Shown: in pieces, positions 29,985-40,515 of the stretch
Position numbering within the stretch: position 1 is the stretch's first letter
Layout: every line of letters begins with the position of its first letter
Source of the DNA: Pseudomonas lopnurensis
Lineage (GTDB): Bacteria > Pseudomonadota > Gammaproteobacteria > Pseudomonadales > Pseudomonadaceae
DNA: 64,000 nucleotides
Direction: 5' to 3'
Assembly: GCF_015070855.1 (NCBI RefSeq)
Contig: NZ_JADDIX010000053.1
Coordinates: 62,600 to 126,599 of the forward strand
Notes under the pieces: generated by a model
What the model was told of the DNA's origin: nothing
The model's database searches: none
Seen by the model: the letters and a program-made list of their open reading frames with translations, nothing else
Made by a program: the position numbers and the translations under genes

Positions 29985-30317
29985 TCAGGGCGCGTCGCTG
30001 GCAATGGCGCCGTCCTGCCAGAGCTGCACCAGTTCCCGTGGGGCACGCTCCTCGGGTATCTGCAGGATCATCTCGGCGTCGGCATCCTCGCGGCGGTAGT
30101 GCAGTTCGACCTGGTAGAAGCGTTGGTCGCCCGCGCCGACGCTCTTGCTGGCGACCGGCAGGCAGCGCTCTAGCACCGCGCAGATGCCGCGGCGCTGCGC
30201 GGCGTCGCAGCGGGCGAACTCGATCTGCCGGGGCCGTGCCAGGCCCGGCACCGCGGCGAAACCGCCCTGGCGGGATAGGCGTAGCGAAGTCTCGGGGCCC
30301 AGTTCGGGTATCGTCAT
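29985..30317 (-). CDS. Emfourin-like protealysin inhibitor
   Basis: A 110-residue protein with the pattern RLSRQGGFAAVPGL near the N-terminus, as in emfourin, the proteinaceous inhibitor encoded next to protealysin in Serratia. It lies 9 bases downstream of an M4 protease gene, and its GGAGGA Shine-Dalgarno overlaps the stop region of that gene, which points to coupled translation. Proposed role: to hold the protease inactive in the cytoplasm. Family call is from memory of the GGF motif, size and context. Confidence 0.78.
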   Translation of the reverse strand: MTIPELGPETSLRLSRQGGFAAVPGLARPRQIEFARCDAAQRRGICAVLERCLPVASKSVGAGDQRFYQVELHYRREDADAEMILQIPEERAPRELVQLWQDGAIASDAP

Positions 30318-30326
30318 GAATCCTCC

Positions 30327-31373
30327 TCAACGCGGCTCGACCCCGACGCCGGCCCAGGCCTGGTTCAGCGCTTCGACCTGTTGTGATGGCGCGCCGAACA
30401 TGCGTGCCGCGTGGGTCAGGGTCAGCCCGGCGAACGTGGCGAAGTCGGCGTCGTTGGCCAGCCGCGGGTCGCAGATCGTGTCGTACCAGATGCGCCCGGC
30501 CTGTTCCCAGGCATAGCCGCCCAGCGCGGTGGCGGCAAGGTAGAACGCCCGGTTGGGGATGCCCGAGTTCAGGTGCACGCCGCCGTTGTCCTCGCGGGTT
30601 TCGATGAAGTCGCGCATATGCGCAGGCTGTGGGTCGCGGCCGAGCAGCGGGTCGTCATAGGCCGTGCCGGGATGGGCCATCGAGCGCAGGGCCACGCCCT
30701 GGACCTTGTCGGTGAGCAGTTCCGCGCCGACCAGCCAGTCCGCCTCCGCGGCCGTCTGGCCGAGGCTGTGCTGCTTGGTCAGCACGCCGAAGACGTCCGA
30801 AACGGATTCGTTCAGCGCCCCCGACTGGTTGAAGTAGACCAGCCCGGCCTCGCTCTCGATCAGCCCGTGAACCAGCTCGTGGGCGACCACGTCCAGCGAT
30901 CGGGTGAAGCGCTGGAACAGCTCGCCGTCGCCATCGCCGAAGACCATCTGCTCGCCGTTCCAGAAGGCGTTCTCGTAGCCCTGGCCGTAGTGCACGGTGC
31001 CGATCAGCGGCATGCCCAGGTCGTCGATCGAATCGCGCTGGAACACCTGCCAGAACAAGTCGTAGGTCGCACCGAGGGCGTCGTAGGCCTCGTCGACGGC
31101 CGGATCGCCCGTGGCCGGCTGGCCTTCGCGGCGCCGCTGCCGGCCAGGCAGCTGCATGCGCTGCTCGGCGTCGTGGATGCGCCGTTGCGGGTGCCCCGGC
31201 GTGCGCTGCTCGCCAAGCTCGGCGATGGCGGTGGGGTGCGGTGGACCGGGATTGGGCAGCAGGCTGTGCAGGTGATCGAGGGTAATCCGGGCGCAGCCGC
31301 GCTGGTAGGCGGAGCCGCGGTCGACGATGCGGTCGAGGATGTACGGCGGGATGAAGGTGGAGCGGGTGTGCAT
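30327..31373 (-). CDS. Protealysin-like M4 metalloprotease
   Basis: A 348-residue thermolysin-family protease. Zinc ligands: HELVH at 165-169 and Glu189 in NESVSDVFG; the catalytic His is 267 in GGVHLNSGIPN. No signal peptide. The N-terminus carries PPYIL (9-13), the marker of the short protealysin-type propeptide (roughly residues 1-55), in place of the long FTP/PepSY propeptide of secreted thermolysins. Together with the downstream emfourin-like gene this is a complete protealysin/emfourin pair. Serratia protealysin has been linked to actin cleavage and invasion; such a role here is not shown. GAGGAG lies before the start. Confidence 0.9.
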   Translation of the reverse strand: MHTRSTFIPPYILDRIVDRGSAYQRGCARITLDHLHSLLPNPGPPHPTAIAELGEQRTPGHPQRRIHDAEQRMQLPGRQRRREGQPATGDPAVDEAYDALGATYDLFWQVFQRDSIDDLGMPLIGTVHYGQGYENAFWNGEQMVFGDGDGELFQRFTRSLDVVAHELVHGLIESEAGLVYFNQSGALNESVSDVFGVLTKQHSLGQTAAEADWLVGAELLTDKVQGVALRSMAHPGTAYDDPLLGRDPQPAHMRDFIETREDNGGVHLNSGIPNRAFYLAATALGGYAWEQAGRIWYDTICDPRLANDADFATFAGLTLTHAARMFGAPSQQVEALNQAWAGVGVEPR

Positions 31374-31393
31374 CGGCGGCTCCTCGTCTGACG

Positions 31394-31407
31394 ATGCTGG
31401 TTAGCAT
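31394..31407. promoter_or_regulatory. Palindrome upstream of the M4 protease gene
   Basis: ATGCT-GGTT-AGCAT, a 14-base inverted repeat overlapping a minus-strand TATGCT hexamer about 21-30 bases before the protease ATG. Could be an operator; symmetry only. Confidence 0.3.
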
Positions 31408-31561
31408 AGACCCGCGCTCGGCGGCGGACGCGGCCACCGACCGAAGGGCATGCGACGATGTGGCTCGCGGAAACGAGCGCACCCTTGGCATCTTCTGCTG
31501 TCATTACCCGTATCACTGGCCCGGGGTGCCGGGCGAGCGATCACCTGACGAGGAGTTGCCC

Positions 31562-33001
31562 ATGTTCGGATTGGAAGCACTGGCGCTTGCGCGGATCCAG
31601 TTCGCCTTCACCATCTCGTTTCACATCATCTTCCCGGCGATCACCATCGGTCTGGCCAGCTATCTTGCCGTGCTCGAAGGCCTGTGGCTGAAGACCCGGC
31701 AGGAGGTGTACCGCGACCTCTATCATTTCTGGCTGAAGATTTTCGCGGTCAACTTCGGCATGGGGGTGGTCTCCGGAATCGTCATGGCCTACCAGTTCGG
31801 CACGAACTGGAGCGCCTATTCCGATTTCGCCGGCAGCATCACGGGACCGCTGCTCACCTACGAGGTGCTGACTGCCTTCTTCCTCGAGGCGGGCTTCCTC
31901 GGCGTAATGCTGTTCGGCTGGAATCGCGTCGGCCCGGCGCTGCACTTCTTCTCCACGGTCATGGTGGCGGTGGGCACGCTGATCTCGACCTTCTGGATCC
32001 TCGCTTCCAACAGTTGGATGCACACCCCGCAGGGCCACGAGATCATCGATGGGATCGTGGTGCCGGTAGACTGGCTGGCGGTCATCTTCAATCCGTCCTT
32101 CCCGTATCGGCTGGCGCACATGGCGGTGGCCGCGTTTCTCGCCACGGCGTTCTTCGTCGGCGCCTCGGCGGCCTGGCAACTGTTGCATGGGCGGGACAAT
32201 CCGGCGATTCGCAAGATGCTGTCGATGGCCATGTGGATGGCCCTGCTGGTGGCGCCGGTGCAGGCGGTGATCGGCGATTTCCACGGGCTCAACACCCTCC
32301 AATACCAACCGGCGAAGATCGCCGCGATCGAAGGCCACTGGGACAATTCCTCGGGCGAGCCCACGCCGCTGCTGCTGTTCGGCCTGCCCGACATGGAAGC
32401 GGAAGTGACCCGCTACAAGGTGGAGATTCCCTACCTCGGCAGCCTGATCCTCAAGCACAGCCTGACCGAGCCGATCCCGGCGCTCAAGGATTTCCCGCCC
32501 GAGGATCGGCCGAACTCGGCGATCGTCTTCTGGACCTTCCGCACCATGGTCGCGCTCGGCCTGCTGATGATCTTCACCGGCATCTGGAGCCTGCTGCTGC
32601 GCCGCGGCGACCGGCTGTACGGCTCGCGGCCGTTCCTGCGCCTGGTGCTGTGGATGGGGCCTTCCGGGCTGATCGCGATTCTCGCCGGCTGGTATACCAC
32701 CGAGATCGGCCGGCAGCCCTGGGTGATCTACGGCCTGATGCGCACCGCCGATGCGGTGTCCAGTCACGGCGCCGGTCAGCTGGGGCTGACGCTGGCGATG
32801 TTCGTCATCGTCTATTTCGCGGTATTCGGCGTCGGCATGCTCTACGTGCTGCGTCTGGTCAAGAAGGGCCCGGTGATCAGCGAAGGACGCGAGCAGGGCG
32901 CTGGCGGGCCGGGCGAGCCACGCACGCCGATGCGTCCGATATCCGCCGCGGACGAAGCGATTCCCGAAGGGCAAAGCGATCAACTGGGCGAGAGGAACTG
33001 A
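31562..33001 (+). CDS. cioA: Cyanide-insensitive terminal oxidase subunit I
   Basis: Cytochrome bd-type quinol oxidase subunit I, 479 residues, inner membrane. The N-terminus MFGLEALALARIQFAFTISFHIIFPA includes the haem-ligand His region; SFPYRLAHMAVAAFLAT and GWYTTEIGRQPWVIYG are further haem-site blocks. The quinol loop is short, which separates CIO from the long-loop E. coli bd-I. The ATG at 31562 follows GAGGAG. With cioB and the DUF2474 gene it forms an operon with 3 and overlapping bases. Confidence 0.92.
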   Translation: MFGLEALALARIQFAFTISFHIIFPAITIGLASYLAVLEGLWLKTRQEVYRDLYHFWLKIFAVNFGMGVVSGIVMAYQFGTNWSAYSDFAGSITGPLLTYEVLTAFFLEAGFLGVMLFGWNRVGPALHFFSTVMVAVGTLISTFWILASNSWMHTPQGHEIIDGIVVPVDWLAVIFNPSFPYRLAHMAVAAFLATAFFVGASAAWQLLHGRDNPAIRKMLSMAMWMALLVAPVQAVIGDFHGLNTLQYQPAKIAAIEGHWDNSSGEPTPLLLFGLPDMEAEVTRYKVEIPYLGSLILKHSLTEPIPALKDFPPEDRPNSAIVFWTFRTMVALGLLMIFTGIWSLLLRRGDRLYGSRPFLRLVLWMGPSGLIAILAGWYTTEIGRQPWVIYGLMRTADAVSSHGAGQLGLTLAMFVIVYFAVFGVGMLYVLRLVKKGPVISEGREQGAGGPGEPRTPMRPISAADEAIPEGQSDQLGERN

Positions 33002-33004
33002 TCC

Positions 33005-34012
33005 ATGGGCATCGATCTTTCACTGATCTGGGCGGTGATCATCATCTTCGGCATCATGATGTACGTGGTGATGGACGGCTTCGATCTCGGCGTCGGCATC
33101 CTCTTTCCCTTCGTCCAGGACAGTTCCGAGCGCGACGTCATGATGAATACCGTGGCGCCGGTCTGGGACGGTAACGAGACCTGGCTGGTGCTGGGCGGCG
33201 CGGGGCTGTTCGCGGCGTTTCCGCTGGCCTATTCGGTGGTGCTCTCGGCGCTTTACCTGCCGATCATCTTCATGCTGATGGGGCTGATCTTCCGTGGTGT
33301 CGCGTTCGAGTTCCGCTTCAAGGCCAGCAAGCGGCGCCAGCACATCTGGGACAAGGCCTTTATCGGCGGGTCGCTGGCCGCGACCTTCTTCCAGGGCGTG
33401 GTGCTGGGTGCCTTCATCAGCGGGCTGCCGGTGGAGGGCAGGGTCTATGCCGGCGGCGCGCTGGACTGGCTGACGCCGTTCTCGCTGTTCTGCGGCCTGG
33501 CGCTGATCGTCGCCTATGCGCTGCTCGGCTGCACCTGGCTGATGATGCGCACCGCTGGCGACCTGCAGAAGCGCATGCACGACATCGGCGTGCCGCTGGT
33601 ATGGGCGGTGCTGGCGGTCACCGGCATCGTCAGCCTGTGGACGCCGCTGACCCATCCGGATATCGCCGAACGCTGGTTCAGCCTGCCGAACCTGTTCTGG
33701 TTCATGCCGGTTCCGATCCTGGTGCTGCTGTGCACCCTCGGCCTGCTGCGATCGATCCGGCGCTACGCCAACTACACGCCGTTCCTGCTCACCCTGGCGC
33801 TGATCTTCCTCGGCTACAGCGGGCTGGGGATCAGCCTGTGGCCGAACATCATTCCGCCATCGGTGAGCATCTGGGACGCCGCCGCGCCAGCGCAGAGCCA
33901 GGGCTTCACCCTGGTCGGCGCGCTGTTGATCATCCCGCTGATCCTGATGTACACCGCCTGGAGCTACTATGTGTTCCGCGGCAAGGTCAGCGCCGACGAT
34001 GGTTACCACTGA
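33005..34012 (+). CDS. cioB: Cyanide-insensitive terminal oxidase subunit II
   Basis: CydB-family membrane subunit, 335 residues, about 8 segments. The block DLGVGILFPFVQDSSERDVMMNTVAPVWDGNETWLVLGGAGLF is characteristic. It begins three bases after cioA and its TGA shares one base with the next ATG (TGATG). Works with CioA to reduce oxygen to water from quinol. Confidence 0.93.
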   Translation: MGIDLSLIWAVIIIFGIMMYVVMDGFDLGVGILFPFVQDSSERDVMMNTVAPVWDGNETWLVLGGAGLFAAFPLAYSVVLSALYLPIIFMLMGLIFRGVAFEFRFKASKRRQHIWDKAFIGGSLAATFFQGVVLGAFISGLPVEGRVYAGGALDWLTPFSLFCGLALIVAYALLGCTWLMMRTAGDLQKRMHDIGVPLVWAVLAVTGIVSLWTPLTHPDIAERWFSLPNLFWFMPVPILVLLCTLGLLRSIRRYANYTPFLLTLALIFLGYSGLGISLWPNIIPPSVSIWDAAAPAQSQGFTLVGALLIIPLILMYTAWSYYVFRGKVSADDGYH

Positions 34013-34176
34013 TGGCGCGCGACAGGAAAGACCCGGCCGCAGAGCCGGAACAGAAGCCGCTCTGGCAGCGCATGACCTGGCTGGTGCTGATCTGGAGCGG
34101 CAGCGTTCTGGCGCTTGCGATGGTTGCCTGGCTGTTGCGCCAGGCAATGAATGCGGCGGGGCTGGCGGCACCTTGA
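34012..34176 (+). CDS. DUF2474 small membrane subunit of the CIO oxidase
   Basis: A 54-residue protein with one membrane helix (TWLVLIWSGSVLALAMVAWLL) after a charged N-terminus that ends in WQRMTWL. DUF2474 proteins are encoded directly after cydB/cioB and are the analogue of CydX-type subunits. The start ATG shares one base with the cioB stop. Confidence 0.85.
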   Translation: MARDRKDPAAEPEQKPLWQRMTWLVLIWSGSVLALAMVAWLLRQAMNAAGLAAP

Positions 34177-34383
34177 AGGCACCTGCGCCTCGTTTGGGCA
34201 TGACCGCGCGCAGGCTGCGCCGTTTTATGGCATGGACTCGCTCGGGCTGCCCGCTGGCGTGGATGAAAGCGTCACCGATCGTTCATTCGCGGGCTGTAGA
34301 TTGTCTGGCATGAACCTTGAAGGGCTTGGTGAAAATTGCCAAGTCATCTTCTACCTAGACAAATCAAAGAAGGAGTCCTCCTA

Positions 34384-34470
34384 ATGGACGATTATCAGGA
34401 CGAACTACTCGAATGGCACGCCGCGGAGCAGGATTGCCTCGATTCCGCAGAGGATGCCGTGGAGCTTTAG
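34384..34470 (+). CDS. Possible 28-residue acidic small protein
   Basis: Reads MDDYQDELLEWHAAEQDC... and ends LDSAEDAVEL, 28 residues, with 12 acidic residues and no Lys or Arg. AAGGAG lies 8 bases before the ATG with ideal spacing, and the body is helix-compatible. There is no other gene within 150 bases on either side. The strong ribosome site is the main support; no family is known to me. It is followed within about 13 bases by a long hairpin. Confidence 0.5.
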   Translation: MDDYQDELLEWHAAEQDCLDSAEDAVEL

Positions 34471-34482
34471 GGGCTGTTTTGC

Positions 34483-34559
34483 GATGGCTTCTCCCCCCAG
34501 ATACGAAAACTCCGTTTTGCACGATGCATCGTCGCTTCGCCTTATCTGGGGAAGCCATC
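34483..34559. repeat. Long imperfect hairpin with internal palindrome
   Basis: Arms GATGGCTT(CTC)CCCCCAGATA (34483-34503) and TATCTGGGGAAGCCATC (34543-34559), complementary apart from a small bulge. The loop contains the 12-base palindrome ACGATGCATCGT (34521-34532). No T-tract follows, so it is not a simple terminator; it may be a dispersed palindromic element or a structured 3' end of the preceding small ORF. Confidence 0.6.
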
Positions 34560-34622
34560 AGCCTGCACTCGCGCACAAGCGGGCTCCGCCGCAGTCACGG
34601 CCTTGGCCCATTTATCGGCCGT

Positions 34623-35669
34623 TCAGGCCCGCTCGGCCGAGCGTCGCTGGGTGCGCCGATAGTCGCCCGGCGTCTGCCCGCTCCAGCGCTTGAACGCGCG
34701 CTGGAAGGCTTCGGCCGAGGAGAAGCCGAGCAGCCAGGCAATCTCGCCGAAGGCCGATTCGGTATCGCGGATGTAGGCCATCGCCAGGTCGCGGCGCGTG
34801 TCGTTCAAGATCGCGCGATAACTGGTGCCTTCCTCGAGCAGCTTGCGCCGCAGTGTCCAGGGCGGCATCTGCAGGCGCCCGGCGATCTGTTGCAGGTCTG
34901 GTTCCTGCCCCTTGAGCAGCGGGCCGAGTAGCTGCGCCACCCGCTCGCCCAGGCTGCGGGTGCGGGTGCGTCGCTCCAGTTCGCTTTCGCAGAGTTCCAG
35001 CAGGTGGCGCCAGGTGCCGGGACAGTGCTCCGGATTACGCAGGGCCAGGACGCTCTTTTCCAGATACAGCTGATTGGCCTCGGCGCCGAAGTTCACCGGC
35101 CGGCCGAACAGGGCTTCGTAGCGCGGCGCATAGTCCGGTGCTTCGAACTCGATATGGATTGCCAGCGGCACGAGCGCCTGTCCGGCCAGGCGGGCGAGTT
35201 GCGCGATCCAGCTGGCCAGCACGGTGTCCACCACGAAGCGGTTGTAGGCGTTGTAGGGGCTGATCGAATAGAAGCGCAGCCAGGCGCCCGACGCGTCTTC
35301 ATGGAAGCTGGAGCTGCCGCGGTAGTTGGAGGCGTACAGGGCTTCGAAGCGGATCAGCGCCCGCGCGGCTTCACGCACCGTCGGCGCCTGGGTGGCGGTG
35401 AGTCCGGCCAGGCCGAGGTGGCCCGGCTTGCGCAGGCGGCCCATCTCCAGGCCGAGTGCGGGGTCGCCGGCAAGCTGGATGGCCGCGTGGCCGAGGCGCA
35501 TGTAGCGTGGAATCGACAGCCGTGCCTGCGGCTCGGCGAGGCGTTCGGCATCCAGCCCGTAGGCTTCCAGCAGGGGGCGGGCATCGAGGTCGCGCCGCTG
35601 CAGTGCTTCGTCGAGGCTGTGCACGAAGCCCACGGAAAGGTCCCCCAGTCGCACCCGTTGCGCATTCAT
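34623..35669 (-). CDS. AraC family regulator with arabinose-binding-like N-terminal domain
   Basis: A 348-residue regulator. The N-terminal about 200 residues match the Arabinose_bd (PF12625-type) domain common in pseudomonad AraC proteins; the C-terminal double HTH includes RRDLAMAYIRDTESAFGEIAWLLGFSSAEAFQRAFKRWSGQTPGDYRR. The ATG at 35669 is one base after the stop of the hydrolase gene, so the two are translationally linked. The same order next to fadH occurs in P. aeruginosa, where the regulator is uncharacterised to my knowledge. Confidence 0.9.
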   Translation of the reverse strand: MNAQRVRLGDLSVGFVHSLDEALQRRDLDARPLLEAYGLDAERLAEPQARLSIPRYMRLGHAAIQLAGDPALGLEMGRLRKPGHLGLAGLTATQAPTVREAARALIRFEALYASNYRGSSSFHEDASGAWLRFYSISPYNAYNRFVVDTVLASWIAQLARLAGQALVPLAIHIEFEAPDYAPRYEALFGRPVNFGAEANQLYLEKSVLALRNPEHCPGTWRHLLELCESELERRTRTRSLGERVAQLLGPLLKGQEPDLQQIAGRLQMPPWTLRRKLLEEGTSYRAILNDTRRDLAMAYIRDTESAFGEIAWLLGFSSAEAFQRAFKRWSGQTPGDYRRTQRRSAERA

Positions 35670-35670
35670 G

Positions 35671-36678
35671 TCATTCACCGAGCCAGAGATTGCGCAGTTG
35701 CACGGGCGTGCCGTGGTTGGGCAGGGCGGGACGACGTGGCGAACCGAGCAGGTTCCAGGGCAGGCCGAGGGTATGCACGGCCATGTAGGGAATATCGCCG
35801 GGCATGTCGCGGCGCGCAGCGCCGCAGTGGGCTTGCGGTTCCGCCGACGCGCCGGGGATGGCCAGCAGCTTCGCTTCGCCGGGCGGCCGTTGCCGATAGG
35901 CATCACAGCCCAACAGCACCGCCAGCGCGCCGGCCGGAGTGTCGATCAGCGGTCGTCGTTCATGGTCGGGCGCGACGCTGTAGCGGCGCTCGTAGCGACT
36001 CAGGGCGTGCTTGTACTGCAGTGGGCCGAGCGGCTTGCCGTGGATGTCGAAGGTCAGGCTGACCTGGCGCAACGGGCCTTTGCCGACCCGCAGTCGTTGG
36101 CCATCCAGATAGGGCTCGGGCAGCACGATCGAGCCGGCTACCAACGTCACGCCAAAGTGCCTGGCCAGCCCGCCGAAAATGCTCTGGTAGTCTTCGGCCA
36201 TCTGCCGGGCCTTGAGCTGCAACACGGCGCCGGTGCGGCGGTCGTCGCCCTGGTGGCCGGTCAGGGCGCGCAGGTAGCGCCCCGGATTGCTCAGCGCCAT
36301 CCATTGCATGGCATCACGCAGCGTGCGGGCCTGTTGCACTTCCGGTTTCTCGCCGAGGGCGAACAAGCCCGTGCCGACGTGCTCGGGCAACACCACGATG
36401 GTCTTGCCGTTGAGTAGGCCGGCATCGGCGGCCTGCTGCAGGTAGGTGGCGAATTTCAGTTGCAGGCGTTCGCGGCTCTGGTAGTCGGCCGGCTGCAGCC
36501 GCGTCTCGATGCCGAGCAGGTTGCCGGCGCTGCCCGGCAGGCCCTGGCTGTCGATCGGCAAGGTACGCAGGTCCGACAGCAGCGGGCCGCTGCGGCGGTC
36601 GCGCGTCCAGTCCAGGTAGAGGGCGAGCGAGATGCCGGCGAACACCAGCAGCAGGAGGAATTTGATCGAGTTGCGCAT
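35671..36678 (-). CDS. Nitrilase-superfamily carbon-nitrogen hydrolase, membrane-anchored
   Basis: A 335-residue protein with an N-terminal membrane segment (about residues 5-22) and the Glu-Lys-Cys triad of the carbon-nitrogen hydrolase fold: Glu in VVLPEHVGTG, Lys in LQYKHALSRYERR, and Cys in VLLGCDAYR. The active domain would face the periplasm, as in Lnt, but the protein is much shorter than Lnt and lacks its multi-helix part. Substrate unknown. It is translated just upstream of, and coupled to, the AraC regulator. Confidence 0.78.
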   Translation of the reverse strand: MRNSIKFLLLLVFAGISLALYLDWTRDRRSGPLLSDLRTLPIDSQGLPGSAGNLLGIETRLQPADYQSRERLQLKFATYLQQAADAGLLNGKTIVVLPEHVGTGLFALGEKPEVQQARTLRDAMQWMALSNPGRYLRALTGHQGDDRRTGAVLQLKARQMAEDYQSIFGGLARHFGVTLVAGSIVLPEPYLDGQRLRVGKGPLRQVSLTFDIHGKPLGPLQYKHALSRYERRYSVAPDHERRPLIDTPAGALAVLLGCDAYRQRPPGEAKLLAIPGASAEPQAHCGAARRDMPGDIPYMAVHTLGLPWNLLGSPRRPALPNHGTPVQLRNLWLGE

Positions 36679-36851
36679 GGGCCTGGCGACAGTCGTGATC
36701 GGCCCACCCTAGGCAAAACGGGTCATATTGCCAAGCTGTTTTGCACTGAGGGATCAGAAAGTTGTCATTTTCGATCATTGAGCAGGGCGCGAGCCCTGTT
36801 TATCGTCGCTGCATACCGACCGTAGCCCCATGAGGCTCGGCACTTTGATGA

Positions 36852-38891
<2,040 letters not shown>

Positions 38892-39049
38892 AACCGATGC
38901 CTCGTCCATGAGCGGCCCGCCGGTGCCCGGCGAAGCGCTGTAGCACCGGCTCGCGGGCGTACGCGGGACGAGTTAGATGGCCATCGCAAATCGATCGGGC
39001 CACCCATCGCTTGCGCCGCGACGGCAGGGGCGCTGCCAACCCAGTCACA

Positions 39050-39077
39050 TTGCCTGCTCGAACTTTTCCCCTAAACT
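39050..39077 (+). promoter_or_regulatory. Candidate sigma-70 promoter for the coiled-coil gene
   Basis: TTGCCT (39050-39055), 16-base spacer, TAAACT (39072-39077), about 90 bases before the start at 39169. Confidence 0.5.
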
Positions 39078-39168
39078 TGTCTCACCAACGCAACGGCGCC
39101 GGCCTTGGATGGCCGCACCGTCCCGGAAATCGCTGGCTCGCGGTCGCGGGCGATAAAGGATGTCGAGC

Positions 39169-40515
39169 ATGCAGAACAAACCGCAGATGGTCGAAGCCAT
39201 TCTGTTCTACGGCGACGACGGCATCTGCAAGGAAATGCTGTTCCCGGAATTCGAAGCGGTCCTGGACGGCGTGGTCAACCTGCCCGAGTTCGCCGACCGG
39301 CAGATGCGCGCGGTCTACGTGTTGATCAATCCGCGGCTGCTGGTGCGTGCCGCGGTGTTTTTCTGTCTCGATTTCAATGAGGATGGTTCCGCCGACGACG
39401 GTTGGAACATCCCCCTGCGCCAGCTGGCCGAACGCACCGGCCGCGGCCCGGACATGGGCGCCGGGCCGATCCGCCTGGCCTGCCGTAGCCAGTGCCCGGT
39501 GTCCTGGCACCAGATGCACATGTGGGACCCCAGGGTGAGTCCCGAACGCAACGACCTGGTTCTGCTGCGCGAGCGCGTCAAGCGCAACCAGCTGGGCCTG
39601 CTGGTCGAGGACGAAGCGCCGCTGGCCGTGCCGACCGAGCGCCTGCAGATGGTTGCCGAGGATACCTGGTATGCCGCCGATGCCGCCAAGGCGAAGGCCG
39701 CCAGACGCGCCGAGAAGCTCGAGCAGGAACAACGTCAGAAGGCCGCCCTGCTGATCAAGCAGCAGCGCCAGCGCATCGCCAATCTGGAACGCCAGCGCGA
39801 AGAGGACGTGGCTGCCGCGGACAAGGAACAGCAGCGGCTGCAGGGCGAGATCCAGGCGCTGCAGCAGCGCTTGCAGCAACAGGCCGAGATCAACGGCAGC
39901 CTGCATGCGCAGATCGCGACGCAGGCCGCGAGCTTCCAGACGGCTCGCGAAGAGATGAGCAAGCAGCTGCGCATGCTGGAGATGAACGGCCGCGTGGAAG
40001 CGGGCGCGGCCCGTGAACAGTTCGAGCGTGAAGCGCAGGCACGCATCGCCGCAGCGGTCGCCGAATACAAGGAACAGGTGGCGATCCGCGACGTGGAGCT
40101 GGCGTACCGCAACGAGCTGGACGTGCAGCTGGAAGAGGAGGTCCAGCGCCTCAAGCGCGAATGCGAGGTGCTGAGTCGCAGTGGCGATCGTGTGCTGGAG
40201 GAACTGTCGCGCCAGGGCGTCGTGTTCACGGCCTATCATCCGGGCGCCGGACATCTGACCATCGCATTGCCGGACCTGGCCCGCTACCGGGCCAATCCCC
40301 TGGCTTACGCCGCTGCCAAGTGCTCCGTGTCCGAGGAGCAGTATCGCCAGTGGCTGGAGCACTATCAGAAGCCGGCATGCGTGGCCGCGCTGCCCAGCGG
40401 CGAGCGTTGTGCGATGCCGCTGGACAAGATCGATACGCCGAGTCGCTTCGTGATCGGCGAGTCCAATTGCTGTGCCCGCCACGGCAAGGAAGGCCGGCAG
40501 CGCACCGGCAGTTGA
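39169..40515 (+). CDS. Long coiled-coil protein of unknown function
   Basis: A 448-residue protein in three parts: an N-terminal globular domain (1-165) with several conserved Trp/Cys (CRSQCPVSWHQMHMWDP), a Gln/Glu/Arg-rich coiled coil (about 170-355), and a C-terminal domain (360-448) with Cys and His spaced in CVAALPSGERC and NCCARHGK that could bind a metal. Homologues in pseudomonads are sometimes named chromosome partitioning protein ParA, but there is no Walker A motif here, so that name is not supported. The ATG at 39169 is preferred over 39160 because AAAGGA ends 8 bases before it. Overlaps the next gene by 4 bases. Confidence 0.85.
   Translation: MQNKPQMVEAILFYGDDGICKEMLFPEFEAVLDGVVNLPEFADRQMRAVYVLINPRLLVRAAVFFCLDFNEDGSADDGWNIPLRQLAERTGRGPDMGAGPIRLACRSQCPVSWHQMHMWDPRVSPERNDLVLLRERVKRNQLGLLVEDEAPLAVPTERLQMVAEDTWYAADAAKAKAARRAEKLEQEQRQKAALLIKQQRQRIANLERQREEDVAAADKEQQRLQGEIQALQQRLQQQAEINGSLHAQIATQAASFQTAREEMSKQLRMLEMNGRVEAGAAREQFEREAQARIAAAVAEYKEQVAIRDVELAYRNELDVQLEEEVQRLKRECEVLSRSGDRVLEELSRQGVVFTAYHPGAGHLTIALPDLARYRANPLAYAAAKCSVSEEQYRQWLEHYQKPACVAALPSGERCAMPLDKIDTPSRFVIGESNCCARHGKEGRQRTGS

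Noticed and set aside
34151..34384. A 77-codon ORF overlapping the DUF2474 gene end
   Set aside because: Overlaps a well supported gene in another frame and has no ribosome site or family.
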